Shown here one piece after another: positions 22,204 through 32,886 of a stretch of 64,000 nt of DNA. The stretch's first letter is position 1. Each line of letters opens with the position of its first letter. Both the position numbers and the translations under genes were made by a program. Below the pieces are notes generated by a model. That model was given only the letters and a program-made list of their open reading frames with translations. It ran no database searches and was not told where the DNA came from. The stretch comes from Albugo candida. Its lineage: Eukaryota > Oomycota > Peronosporomycetes > Albuginales > Albuginaceae. The stretch is taken from NCBI GenBank assembly GCA_905220665.1, contig CAJNAR010000177.1:434001-498000 (forward strand). The letters run 5' to 3'.

Positions 22204-23068
22204 TGCTTTCTGGACTCGGAAGACTTGTCGGGCTTTCTGGTGGGCAGCTTTTTAGACAAGTCGGGTTTGTTTCCTGCCGCTCTTGCGTTTCTTTTGGAGC
22301 GGCTTTGCCTGATTTAACCTGCTGGGACTTCGCAGATTTGGCGCCAGTCGGTGCCCTTTGTCAGCCGGCGCGTGCTTTTAACGATTGTTGAAGCTGTGCA
22401 ATATGTGCTTTCAAGGGCCCAATAGCTTTCTGTACGTTTTGTTGTACATGATGCTGAACAGACTCCGTGAGAGGACTCGTGGCTTCAAGCTCCATAGCAG
22501 CAGTTTTCTTAGATGCTTTGGCAGCGGCTATCTCCTCCCGGGCAACGTGCTCTAAATGAAGAGTATAGTCTAACCGGTTGAGTTCAGATGATAACCTGTC
22601 CCTAACTGTTAAGTAGTCATGAACAGCTAGGGAACGACTGCCAGACTCGGCGTTCAACCATATATCCCACGGAGGGAAGGATGCGCCAAGTCGTATATGA
22701 ACCTTCTCATAGAAGGTCTTGATCTACAGTAGCGTTTTCTGCGGTAACGCGTTTCGCTCCGTAACGAGGGCTTCAAGCTCTAGGGCGGTAGCTTTTTGAA
22801 TATCAGCCCGTAATTCCGTTTCATTATTTCCAAGTTGCTCTTGGAAGGAAGCTTAGAGGGTCTCAGCTACAGTAGACTCAAGTAGCTTGGAGTCTTAGAA
22901 AGTGGCCTTTAACTTAACACAGCGAGGTGTGTCACTGTTAAGTTTGGCAAGTGCCTTTTCCTTGGCAGTGATCTTTTGTGCTAAAAGACGGTACTGCTTC
23001 AGGGTGGAGTCAATGAGGTCCACTATATGGCGCGGCGGACTAGTACATACTGATTTGTATGGGACCAT
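22204..23068 (-). pseudogene. Coiled-coil ORF1 of the Penelope-like element
   Basis: One minus-strand frame from the ATG at 23068 reads as helical, heptad-rich protein: HIVDLIDSTLKQYRLLAQKI, TAKEKALAKL, ELRADIQKATALELEALVTE, SSELNRLDYTLHLEHVAREE. Four in-frame stops interrupt it (near 22900, 22855, 22725 and 22360). Beyond the last stop the frame turns basic and polar. Related telomeric Penelope-like elements carry a coiled-coil ORF upstream of RT. In family terms it may bind the element RNA or form particles, but nothing here proves that. A further short open stretch lies upstream at 23314-23081. Confidence 0.6.
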
Positions 23069-23632
23069 CCTTAAGTTTTTTTAATCTTGGGTTTGACACA
23101 AGATAGGCAGGATTGGTAAGGGAAGAGTACCGTGAGTTCTATCAAGCCAGCCGAAGCGTGATGCCGCCAAGAATCGGTAGTACACTAGCCTTTGTCGAAG
23201 TGCCGTCGGGGTAGGGCTGGGTTCCGCAGTTGTATGAGGTTGCCGTATACCGTTCGAACAGATTCCGATGGTTCCTTGCCGGTACTCCCCAACGTTAAAG
23301 GTTTGCAAAAGCAAAACAGGGTCTATCCAGTAGGCACCGTGAGCTTAAAGCTCCTAGCGAACGTAGCTAGGGTGGGCGGAGTAGCCGTTCCCTCTACAAG
23401 AACCGCAGTTTTTCTGGGTTCGGAACTAACCTGGCAACTTCTTGTTCGACGATGGAGACGCTCTAGGCTCCAATCGTCCAGGTCGCGTGCCCATGCGATC
23501 ATGTGTACCTGCCGGGTAAAGGGTGAACTTTGAAAGGAACACCCCTCCCCCCGCGTGTAAGAACGTTGAAACGCCGCTCCGGAAGTACGGTGGTTTCAAA
23601 CCCTCACGAGTTTAGCATTAAAGAGTTGAAAG
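23069..23632 (-). other. Probable 5' region of the Penelope-like element
   Basis: GC-richer than the flanks and similar in composition to the element's coding part. It contains a 77-codon minus-strand ORF (23314-23081) that could be an N-terminal extension of ORF1. No hammerhead-ribozyme core was seen by eye. It ends at the LTR of copia 2. Confidence 0.4.
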
Positions 23633-23856
23633 TGCTGAGGGTAAATTGGAAAGTGTATATATATGAAGATAGGTCCTTAGTTCACTATCAACTAATCTGA
23701 GTCTATACCACAGTCTTCTCTATCGTGAACTCTACTCCGTTTGTAACGACATTGCCAACGCTGACTTTCCGCTTAAGTAATCGTTGGATGTACTCCGAAC
23801 ATTCTCAGTAGAAAGTCCGTGTGTGAGTAACACGATTCCCGAATATTTTCTTCAAC
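23633..23856 (-). repeat. 3' LTR of copia element 2
   Basis: Plus-strand ends are TGCTGAGGG and TTCTTCAACA. It aligns with 27206-27417 throughout, including GTAACGACATTGCCAA and ACATTCTCAGTAGAAAGT. The two LTRs have diverged clearly. Confidence 0.85.
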
Positions 23857-24266
23857 ACTCCCCCTCGACGCAATATTCCTGGTGTTCACCGGATGAACCA
23901 AATCTTGGAATTGCTTCGTCGAAATGGGCTTCAGCAAGAAATCAGCAAGGTGTTTTTGCGATTCAACGTACTCAATCTTAATTTTACCATCCTTCAGATG
24001 ATCACGAATAAAATGATATCGAACATCAATATGTTTTGCCCGACTTTGATATCCGTTATTCATCGCTATAGCAATCGCACTTTAATTGTCATTAAAAAAT
24101 AGTTACGTATCGACCAGTGTTTGCCTTCAACTCGGATAGTAAATGATTGAGCCATATAACTTCCGGCATGCAGAGTGAAAGGGCGCTCTGCTTCGGCCGT
24201 ACTAAGTGCCACACTTTGTTGGATTTTTGACTTGAAAATCACTGGAGCATCGTTTGCCATGACCAT
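23773..24266 (-). pseudogene. Copia 2 RNase H
   Basis: The piece at 24266-24066 has VIFKSKIQQSVALSTAEAE, matching the SVALSTTEAEY motif. The piece at 24063-23773 has RAKHIDVRYHFIRDHLKDG and QKHLADFLLKPISTKQF, the usual copia C-terminus. Upstream, CAYSDADWAN near 24320 is the first catalytic region. One frame break separates the pieces. Confidence 0.85.
23857..23865 (-). other. Polypurine tract of copia element 2
   Basis: GAGGGGGAG on the minus strand directly precedes the 3' LTR. Confidence 0.6.
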
Positions 24267-24372
24267 GATTCCAGTTACATATCTTCAGTCTACCTTTCTA
24301 TTCGCCCAATCTGCGTCACTGTACGCACATACCTTCAAAAACTTCCTACCGCCTCTGTAAGTGATCCTATTC

Positions 24373-24630
24373 TCACTTGTTCAAGTACCGCAGGACTCTT
24401 ATCGCTGCTTTCCAGTGCTCTTCATTAGGCTGGTCGTTGACATCTCTAGGTGGGTAAATGCATACGTCTTCCTCTAGATGTCCATTTAAGAAAGCGGTGT
24501 CGACATCACATTGATGAATATGGAAACCTTGGTGAAAGCAAGTCGATGAGTAAACTCTGATAGAGTTCATATTTGCAACTGGTGCATATGTATCTATATA
24601 ATCAACTCCATATTTTTGTCGAAATACCAA
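24373..24630 (-). pseudogene. Copia 2 reverse transcriptase with catalytic centre deleted
   Basis: The 85-codon frame has QKYGVDYIDTYAPVANMNSI and CDVDTAFLNGHLEEDVCIYP, the N-terminal copia RT with the first catalytic Asp. It then passes within a few codons to NEEHWKAAIRVLRYLNK, which in intact elements lies just before RNase H. The intervening part, including the YVDD motif (roughly 200 residues in relatives), is absent. The fusion is in frame, so this looks like an internal deletion and not a sequence of stops. Confidence 0.85.
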
Positions 24631-24794
24631 ACAACGAGTCTAGCTTTGTGCTTTTGTATTTCACCAGTTTGGTTTCGCTTCTAGGTGAATACCCATTTCT
24701 TTCCGATAACCTTCATATTCGGTTTCGGCTTTGTCAGAGTCTACGTGTTCTTTTCTTCGAGCCCTTGGAGTTCTTGACTGAGGGCGATTATCCA

Positions 24795-25426
24795 TTATTC
24801 TGAATGTGCACATCGCATTGCATCTTTGTACGCTGTTGGTGTGTCTAACGCAGCACTGGCGTGCTCATGTTCGATTCGAAGTTGTTTTTGTGGTCGATTT
24901 TCTTCCAAGCTGAAAACAATAGCATCTGATAATTCGTACGGAACGATTGAGTCGGATTGTTTGCCGTGAAGTAGGTTGTTGGGCCCAGATGATGTAGATA
25001 TTGGAGAGTGATTACAGCCATCTAATCTCTCCCTGAGCACAAGCTCCGTATTAGCAGTGTATCAATATTGACGTCATTTTCACTTGGATCAGCTTCTTGG
25101 TTACCATAATCTTCATCAACCTCCATAGCTCCATCATTTTCATTGGTCTCAATGGGCAGTTTTGCTTCACCAACAATTTCGTTTGCCCCGAACTCCAATC
25201 TTTCTGTAGACTGATCTTGGCATAAAACTTGAACATACTTCGATGGTTGAATTTCTTGAAAAGTAGCTGAACGCGTTATATCCAAACAATAAGATTCCAA
25301 ATTACATACACGATAGATATCCTTTTGTATTTTCGAAGTAGCCCAAAACATGCATTTGTAGACCTTCTTGTCAAATTTGAATCTTTTCGACTTGTCGATA
25401 TGTGCGTGCATAACCACGAGCTCCAA
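24795..25426 (-). pseudogene. Copia 2 integrase C-terminal and linker region
   Basis: Two overlapping frames. The one at 25426-25022 has HIDKSKRFKFDKKVYKCMFW, corresponding to the integrase C-terminal GKFxxKAxxCIFLGY region. It is followed by an acidic spacer (NENDGAMEVDEDYGNQEADP) typical of the copia IN-RT linker. The piece at 25040-24795 continues the linker. Confidence 0.65.
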
Positions 25427-26146
25427 AAACTTTCAAATCTGAAATATGTGGTTGATATCCATAACATACTTCAAATGGAGTTTTATCTTGGTTTGCTGCA
25501 CATGTTACTCTGTTATTATGTACATAGCAGTATTCATAGCTTCTGCCCACTATTCTCCTTCCACTTGCATGTGCGACAACATGCATCTTGCTCTTTCGGT
25601 GATTCTTCGATTCAATCTCTTTGCAAGACCATTCTGCTGCGGTGAATATGGAACTGTTGTCTGGTTTACTATTCCAGCCTTTTTGCATATCGCTGAAAAA
25701 TTTTGATTGATATATTCTCCACCATTATCTGTACGCAAGCACTTGTTCCTTGTTCCATGTTGCGTTTCGACTGGAGCCTTGAATTCAAAAAACTTACTTA
25801 ACACTTCCAACTTGGTTTGTATGAAGTAATAATGAACCAGTCTTGAATAATTGTCGATGAAGGTGACCATATACTTTGCACCGCCTTGAGAGTTTTCGTG
25901 TATCGGTTCAACAACATCGCTGTGAACCAGTTCTAGAAGCGAATTTGTTTTCATCATCCCATATCCAGATGATTGAAATGGTTGAACGGACGACTTCCCA
26001 TTCATGCATCCTTCATAAATTTCTTGTTCTGCACAGTCTGATGCTGATGTTGTTTTCACACAAAACCTTTCAACAAAGTTCTTCATATTCTTCAATTTAT
26101 TGTTTGATAAATGCCCCACTCTTGCGTGCCAAATTGATTTATTCAC
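25371..26146 (-). pseudogene. Copia 2 integrase, long open frame with altered catalytic Glu
   Basis: A 198-codon frame (26146-25550) begins with the zinc-binding pre-integrase region (SIWHARVGHLSNNKLKNM, then C-x2-EQEIYEGC). It includes LLELVHSDVVEP with the first catalytic Asp, DNYSRLVHYYF, and CLRTDNGGEYINQNF with the second. VPYSPQQNGLAKRLNR follows, where the third catalytic position (usually E in NGVAER) is Lys. The second Cys of the first CxxC pair is also changed. The tail continues at 25688-25371 (NQDKTPFEVCYGYQPHISDL). Otherwise this is the best-preserved copia domain in the window. The Lys change would abolish strand transfer. Confidence 0.88.
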
Positions 26147-26170
26147 CAGCTTGTATTCCTCTTTTGCTAC

Positions 26171-26365
26171 TTATTCACCGAGATTTGCAACTTTAAGTGC
26201 ATCACATTCAAGTACAAACAGTTTTTTTTCTTTTCGTTGTATTCGTACTATACTTTCACCACCACTTTTGAATACACAAGTCAAGTTGCCAAATGTTACT
26301 AAAAGGCCTTTTTCTGCTAGAGCAGAGACGGATAGAAGCTTTTGATCGAGATCGGGAACGTACAA
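26171..26365 (-). pseudogene. Copia 2 protease-to-integrase segment
   Basis: MYVPDLDQKLLSVSALAEKG matches the copia segment just after the protease (YVPxLxxNLLSVxxL). Confidence 0.75.
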
Positions 26366-26454
26366 GACATTGTCAATTCTGATATATTTGTTGTTCTTCA
26401 GTTACGCGTAAGTGGTGCCGACTCCTACCGCATCCCCATTGCTCCCATCAGCAA

Positions 26455-27010
26455 TTGAAATCGCAACTCTTTTTTTCAAAAATTGCTTCCACCAATGTTC
26501 TTGTTTGTGTCCATATTTGTTACATCGAAAACATTTCCCCTAAAACTTTGCTGCTTGTTCGGCATTCTTGTTTCTTCGACCTCTCCTTGGTCGATTGTTG
26601 TGGATCTTCGGTGCCACTTCATCGGATTCCTTCAGATTGATCCTCTCATATTCACGAAGAATCATTTTCTATGCCTGAAACAAATCCATTCCAGGTATAT
26701 TCTCCATAATCTTCACAACCTGATCACTTCCGAGTAGGATCCCAAGCTGTTCTTCCAAGTTGACGACAGCTCCATTTGCTTGCATTGACATACATAGTTC
26801 ATCAAATCTAAGGAAATGAGCCATCACATTCCCGCATTTCTTCATTTTGAATTCATGTAGTTCCCGTTGCTTTTGAATTTTGTTGTGGAATGAGCGCCTT
26901 AGGAAGAAGTTCTTTAAAATTCCCCAAGCTTGAGCAGTTTTACATGCTGACCTACCCATAGACTGAAAATTGAGATTGATCATGGTTGAGATTATCGCGA
27001 ATGCCTTCAT
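26455..27010 (-). pseudogene. Copia 2 gag with damaged zinc knuckle
   Basis: The ORF 27010-26669 (113 codons) resembles copia UBN2-type gag: AWGILKNFFLRRSFHNKIQK, then ELHEFKMKKCGNVMAHFLRF. A downstream frame near 26560-26508 reads KCFRCNKYGHKQEHWW, a CCHC knuckle whose last Cys has become Trp. A stop precedes the knuckle. Gag would form the particle and the knuckle would bind RNA. Confidence 0.78.
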
Positions 27011-27205
27011 ATCGTTGACCTTCCAATTTGAAGCAGGAATGTTAACCTCGTTGGGTATTTTACTTCGTCGATGTGATCGAGCAATCCCTTACGCATCAGC
27101 TGCATTCGAGCATTGAACTACCAGCTGAAATAATTTTCTTCTTTCAACATATACATTGTCGTGAAAGTCGTAGCTAAAGAAACAATAAGGTTGTGTCTGT
27201 AAACC

Positions 27206-27417
27206 TGTTGAGGCTAAATTGAAAAGTGTATAGTTATGAAGATAGATTTTAGTTCACTATTAGCTGATCTAAGTCTATATCACACTTTTCTCTATCGTAA
27301 AATCTATTCCCTTTGTAACGACATTGCCAATACTGACTTTCCGCGTAAGAATTCGTTGGATGTACTCCTAACATTCTCAGTAGAAAGTTGGTGGATTCCC
27401 GAATGTTTTCTTCACCA
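27206..27417 (-). repeat. 5' LTR of copia element 2
   Basis: Plus-strand ends are TGTTGAGGC and TTCTTCACCA, so in element orientation it starts TGGTGAAG and ends CTCAACA. It matches 23633-23856. The adjacent inner sequence (GGTTTACAGACACAACC in element orientation) would be the primer-binding site. It does not match the initiator-Met type seen in copia 1. Confidence 0.85.
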
Positions 27418-30400
27418 GATATTTCATGCAGACCCTTTAGGATCACGCAAGTGTCTTTTCCGTTCAGTACGCTTTAGTATGAATTCTATATTTGTCATGG
27501 ATTTTGGGTAGGGTTGAGCGCATGTTCGGCAGCTTATGTTCAAATGTCTCTAGCTGCTATAGAGTTCATCCCAGCGCAGCTTTACAAATTCTTCACTCTG
27601 CATTTGATTCATTTGCTATCAATGTCAGTGACTCTGATGAAGTGTCGGCTAGCGGATGTTACCAGACACCAGACAATTCTACTTGTGAGCCACAAGTAAG
27701 CTACGAAAAATAACACCATGCTCGTACACGTTTGTTATCGAAAAAAATTGAAAGGACCAGAAGCATTATCCATAGATTCTTGAGAGCCACACTAACCTCA
27801 TGCTTCATGCGTTAGGAGCGCCGGTTGTAAATCTCGAAATCTCTCTAATATGAATCGAACACTCTTTAATCGGTACCTTAATTTGCTTGCAATGAATTCG
27901 TTTACGTCTTTAAACTAATACAGGAATGATTTAGATTACCCCCCCCCCGCACTTGCGCTTTGCCTTTTTGTAGAGCGAGTATAGTGAAGGTGAAGCGCTG
28001 TTGCAAGCGCTGTTTCGCTGAAAATAGCACTTGCTTTCTGCATGTCGCATTCATTTGATCCCATAGTAGCCATGAGTAAACTGTCTCAGTTTCGGGGGGA
28101 CCTTTCGCATAGCGTTCGTGCACTGTACCAACTGAGAAAATGCACACATTCTTCCTTCCAACCATCTGCTTCATCAAACTATGAACGTTTTGTGTGCTGT
28201 AAGGCAATGATTTCGTGCAGTCTAACATGGCAACACGTCAAAGCATTCAAAATGCGACTTTCACACATGTCGTAAATTCTCCTTCTCATAGAGCGACATC
28301 TTTTCCTTTCCCTCTCAACAAACAGTTGTTGGCCTATCGTCGGTCGGTACCAAAGCCAATAGTTGGTCCAGCTCGACAAATCCCTTATATCCACATTGCG
28401 ACCACATAATCAAACTGTCCTGATTGTCAATCTGTCACACGATTAATTGGACCACCAGCGACTAATGATATACAGATGCGGCAAGCTTTTCTGCGGATGA
28501 TGAAGTGCACATATTTTCATGCGACGTTTTAAATAAAGGTATTGCCGCGTTTTGAGAAAAAATTAACTATTATGGTGGTCATAATCACTCCAAGACTTCA
28601 GTAGGCTGCTCAAATCCATAGCGGGGTTTGGCGTAATGATTTTAAAAGTAAGCGCTGTAGCCACAGGTGTCAGACCTGGCAATTTCACCTGACCACGTAT
28701 TTTTCGTGTGAATTGGCTATCAAACTTTTGAACCATCACTTCGACGGAATATGTAGCACGTGTATCCGTCGTAGCAAGCTCCCATCTCAGCTCCTCATTA
28801 TTTCCACACGGGAATATGTTTCACGGGAGATCTATTTTCAACGTAGTATAATTCTTGTGATTTGTCTCGGAAAACTTAAACAGTGGCGCAACCGTGATAT
28901 CAGTGATTCACTTTAGTTGGATCTGCATGGCTTCCCCGTCTGGATCGAGAAATAAATCTCGCACTGCTATATATTATGAAGCTGCGCTAACGTCGCTTTC
29001 CAGTGATGACCCGGCTCTCTGTCAAGAGTCCTCTGGGATGCGTCGTACACGGCATCAGCTACATTCAATGCGCCTTCTTTCTTGTCCTTGCTTGGAAAGT
29101 CACGCTTATATGCCATTCTTCTCACAGTAAAAATAGAACTAGGCTTCCTATTCTCTCGTCATGTTCCATGTAGACGATGTCTAACTCCCTTTACCGTGAT
29201 AGCAGCTAGTGGCGACGTGGGATAAGGTAACATTCCGGAGAATTCACCTGGGGAAGAGCAAAAATTGTCACTTTTCTAACTGTCGTCCCGCTTTTGTTTT
29301 GATTTAATCACGCCAGGAGAACTCCTTGGTGTGTAATATATGGGTAAGCATAGTTGATGATGTTATATTTGTGATCCGTTGCACCACCACCAGCGTAAAC
29401 ACGCTCAAAAAATCGTCATGTCAACATTCATCAGACTGAATCACTGTTCTTCGAGGTAACGAGCAATTGAATCTGGGTATCTCGAGCGGGAGTACACAAT
29501 CATCCGGTATATGCATGCCATACTTAAAGGTTTCACGGCGTGACAGAAAACCACCTGATTGTAAAAGTGTTGACCTGCCTTGACGGTCAAGTATCGACGA
29601 ACATAACGGTATCATACCATATGTATTCGCTGAGCTCCTCCAGATTCAAAATTGGCGAAATATACTTGGCTCGGCGAGGCACAATTGCGTTTGTGCTGGT
29701 CTGTTTCAAGTTTTTGTGGCAGCTAAGGGAGCATAAATAGCCCCTCGCTCGCTGCTATGTCCGTCGTTGCCTATTCCTTGCTCCATTCTGTTTCACTGCA
29801 ATTGGCACTTATTCGTCAATAAGGGAGGAAAGCGTCAAATCCGGGTGATTCCGGTGCGTTTCTCCAGATAAGTGCAGAAGCTTCCGCTACCGGCAGACAC
29901 GGACGAAACTTGGCCATCTTCGACTCATCGAGCTGTTAGCCTATTAAGGCGAGCTCCAATGTCACATTTCATCTTCGTCATCAATTCCAGCAGCTTGATC
30001 AAATAAATTTGGGCTCATAATATTTCAATTGATTGAGGATTACAGCATTTGCGCATTACCCGCGCCGGTATTACATCGCTAAATGGGATTCCCGCTATGT
30101 CAAAAGCTTGGGAAAATTATATCGTCTCTAAAACATGTCTTCTTGACCGTAGGATGACGTTTTGTGAACCGTGTCGGGCGTCAGTAAAAACATTTCGAGT
30201 ACACTCAACAGTTTCCTGGCTAAGACCAAACGGGGCAAAGTTTCTCCAATATTAAGAGTCGGTGATATACAAGCAGTAATTTGTTTGGCCTGTAAATAAC
30301 ACGTCAGTCTAGCATGCGGCACTATATATATATTGATACTATTCCAAAAAACGCTTTCTCTTCAGTGATAATCTTGATATACACGTGATAACTCATCCAT

Positions 30401-31290
30401 CTGGCAACTTGATCGATTTACGAATGGTACCCCATGCAACCTTAATTTGTATACTTCCGTACCAATGTTTTGTAAGCCAGTTTTCTGCTTTCATCTTTTA
30501 ATTTAACTCGAAGAATTGCTGGGATACGATGCAGCAGCTGAGAATCTAATATGCTTATCGACAGCCGTCCAAACCTTTTTCATTATATTATTAGTGATAT
30601 GCGAGAACGTCACTGAAAGAATGCGCTGGTAATCATCGCTTGAGTTGATCTGATCTATCCGGACATCCAATTCCTATCTATCTTCGGAGTGTATAAACTT
30701 CTTTTGGATACGACGTTTCAAACGATCAAATCGAATATGAAAGCTTGTCAGAAGGAGTCGATATCACTTAGGCTTACGCGATATTGTTGCATTTCTAGTC
30801 ACAAAATATTGTTCTCAGGCACAATTCGATTCTTTATTCTACTTCTTGGTCGCCTGATACAATCACTATCCTGGAACTAAATCACGCTTTGAAAACGATC
30901 AACTTGAGAGACACAACGGCTTGCACATGATCCTTTGAATCAGCAGAACAATTTGAGTAGTAATTTTCATATAGACTCCTCTGCGCATGTGATATGACTT
31001 CTGAAAATTCTTAGATTGAAATCTATTGAGAAGCATCCAGAAGCTATTAAAATGCGAAGTATGAGGTACAAAATACATGCAACAGTGCAGATAAGGAGAA
31101 TGTTATAGGATGTCTGTATGGCAATACAATCCTTCAAGTAACACGATAAAACTGTGAAGTTGGATACGAAGGATTTTGTGAGAGGATTTCGGCTTTATAT
31201 CAGTTTGATTTCCGCAAAGTTTCACTATGTGCAATAGAGAAAGCTGAACGTATTGGATTTAATCGTTAAATAATGGGCTGCAAATCCGAA
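27418..31290. other. About 3.9 kb without a supported gene
   Basis: Only short overlapping ORFs on both strands. A run of nine or ten C lies near 27940. No transposon domain or repeat shared with the rest of the window was found by eye. Confidence 0.4.
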
Positions 31291-31306
31291 TAGCAATACG
31301 ATTGTT

Positions 31307-32886
31307 TCAATCTACATCTGTAGCATCATGACCCGACGTATCCATATTGCGCTTTGACTTGCCTTCAGCAATACCAAACAAAGCATCCACATCTAGGGCT
31401 AGTGTCTGCCGAAACTTTTGATTATATGGCGTCTGCGGCCCGAATTTCATCTTGTCTTTGCAAGGCGGACAAACTGGAAATTTCATCTGATATTCTACCA
31501 TCCATACGTACTGCTTTGTCACGGAGAGAACAACAACGTTTCTCATGCGTGTCAGACATTTGAAGCAAAGTCCCATGTCGTTCTTATTTTTCTCGTGTCT
31601 TCGCCGGTCCATTTGTAAAGAGTCACCTTTGCTTCAACAGGGCTGGTCTCGCTATAATCGCTGGATAATGTACTCGCCAATTTTCATTCGAACGCAAATT
31701 CAAATCGCTGTCCATCTTGATGCGGTCTAATTCATAAAGGGATACTGTATCCGGCACAAGGTCCGCTTCTACGCAGTGAAGATCTCGAAATGATTGGAAC
31801 TCCTGATTTAAGGGACCCTTTACGTCTCCAGATAATGATACTAAGAATGCGATGGACGAAAGTTTTAGGGTTAAATGTTTCGAAAATAATGCGTGGCATT
31901 TGGACTCTTCGTTGGGTGCATGTTGTATCAGAAAACACTCGTCTTGATGATTCGACACACGATCGCCATTCTTTGCACTTTCCTTCCCATTCATCATGCT
32001 TAGGTGCCAAACTATCCACATGGTCGGCACCCAGCATGCAGTGATCATCAAACTGAGCTTCTCCACATCCCTTTCTGCAATGTAAATCAGCGGGATCGAA
32101 ATTTTCGGCGAAAAGATAAATCGGAAATTTCCCAATTCCAGGTTTTCCGAATGTTTGGATTTGATCGAGTACAACCATTCCACCAAATTGTTTCCGTAAG
32201 CAGCTCCAGCAATTCACGTTATCAAGATGCGGATTTGTTGTTGAAATACAGTAGGAGTGTAGCAAAATGTTACGAAGAACGACCTCGGAGCTTAGTGCGT
32301 AATTGTACCGGCGTAGGGGTGAAGGCCAAATCTTATATTAATCACCAACCGTATCCATTTGAGGAAGCATATCAACGTTTTCTTGCTGGAATCTTCCGGG
32401 TGCTATCTTGTGTCGGAAAATCTTGCAAAGGTTTTTTGAGAACTCAATGGTTTCTCCTCTGCACATTTGAAATCTGTGACACGATCTGACAAGTACGTCA
32501 GTATCCGATGCGTACATTACATATATATGACCTATTCTCATATTGAAAATAGCGTATTTTTCCATGCTGCCGGTAACACTTTTTGCTTTGAAACATGCTT
32601 CACACAAGGAGGAATAAAATATGTTTGGCCTGTAAAGGCAGAGCGGTTTAAAATCCTGTGTTATTAGCATTGAACTTGTCGGCATTATTGGGAGAGGGGT
32701 CGTTGCTTTTTTCAGAGAAGCGATCGGGTGTGATGGTAGCTGCTTCACATTATTAGGCGTAAATGTTGATTGCTCCCATTCATTACTTCGCAAAATGACT
32801 GGTATGTAATTGAATCTTTGGCATCGCTCCATAGCGGAGCACGTGATTAGGTTTGTTTTTATAAAATCTATCAATCCCAGTACCAC
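31307..32886 (-). pseudogene. Cysteine-rich gene of unknown function, broken into four frames
   Basis: Four consecutive minus-strand ORFs follow one another with little gap. They are 32886-32338 (182 codons), 32265-31732 (177), part of 32186-31623 (mostly its last 60 codons) and 31612-31307 (101). They share a style: paired cysteines (SSLCEACF, NCWSCLRK, LHCRKGCG, LCFKCLTR, CPPCKDK), many aromatics and few low-complexity runs, as in a zinc-binding protein. Conserved-looking stretches include NIFYSSLCEACFKAK and ADTDVLVRSCHRF-like text. They may be exons of one gene or one gene broken by frameshifts; oomycete introns are short and few, and I found no clear splice sites. No family is recognised, and it does not look like a transposase. 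Confidence 0.45.

Larger units (their letters stand above)
20269..23068 (-). mobile_element. Penelope-like retroelement without a visible endonuclease (Athena/Coprina-like), decayed
   Basis: On the minus strand a coiled-coil ORF1 (23068 to about 22200) is followed by a Penelope-type reverse transcriptase (about 22110 to 20269). No GIY-YIG endonuclease pattern is seen after the RT thumb. The coding region runs straight into a short telomeric tract at its 3' end (20299-20315). These traits fit the endonuclease-deficient Penelope-like elements known to sit on telomeres in rotifers, fungi, plants and stramenopiles. The copy has several frameshifts and stops. Sequence up to 23632 is probably its 5' region, where it meets the LTR of copia 2. 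Confidence 0.82.
23633..27417 (-). mobile_element. Ty1/copia LTR retrotransposon 2, decayed and internally deleted
   Basis: Minus-strand element of about 3.8 kb with LTRs of 224 and 212 bp, a polypurine tract, and gag, integrase, RT and RNase H. It belongs to a different family from copia 1, since the LTRs and coding sequences do not match. The RT is missing its middle, which makes the element shorter than a normal copia. The integrase keeps a long open frame. No clear target duplication is visible (GAAAG against GATAT). Confidence 0.92.

Noticed and set aside
20269..23632. Hammerhead ribozyme or GIY-YIG domain in the Penelope-like element
   Set aside because: I searched by eye for the CTGATGA...GAAA core and for a GIY/YIG pattern at both ends and found neither. 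A covariance-model search would be needed to be sure.
27186..27205. Half-tRNA primer site (Tyr anticodon-like) for copia 2
   Set aside because: CTGTAAACC next to the 5' LTR could be read as a Tyr anticodon loop, but the stem does not fit well enough to claim it.
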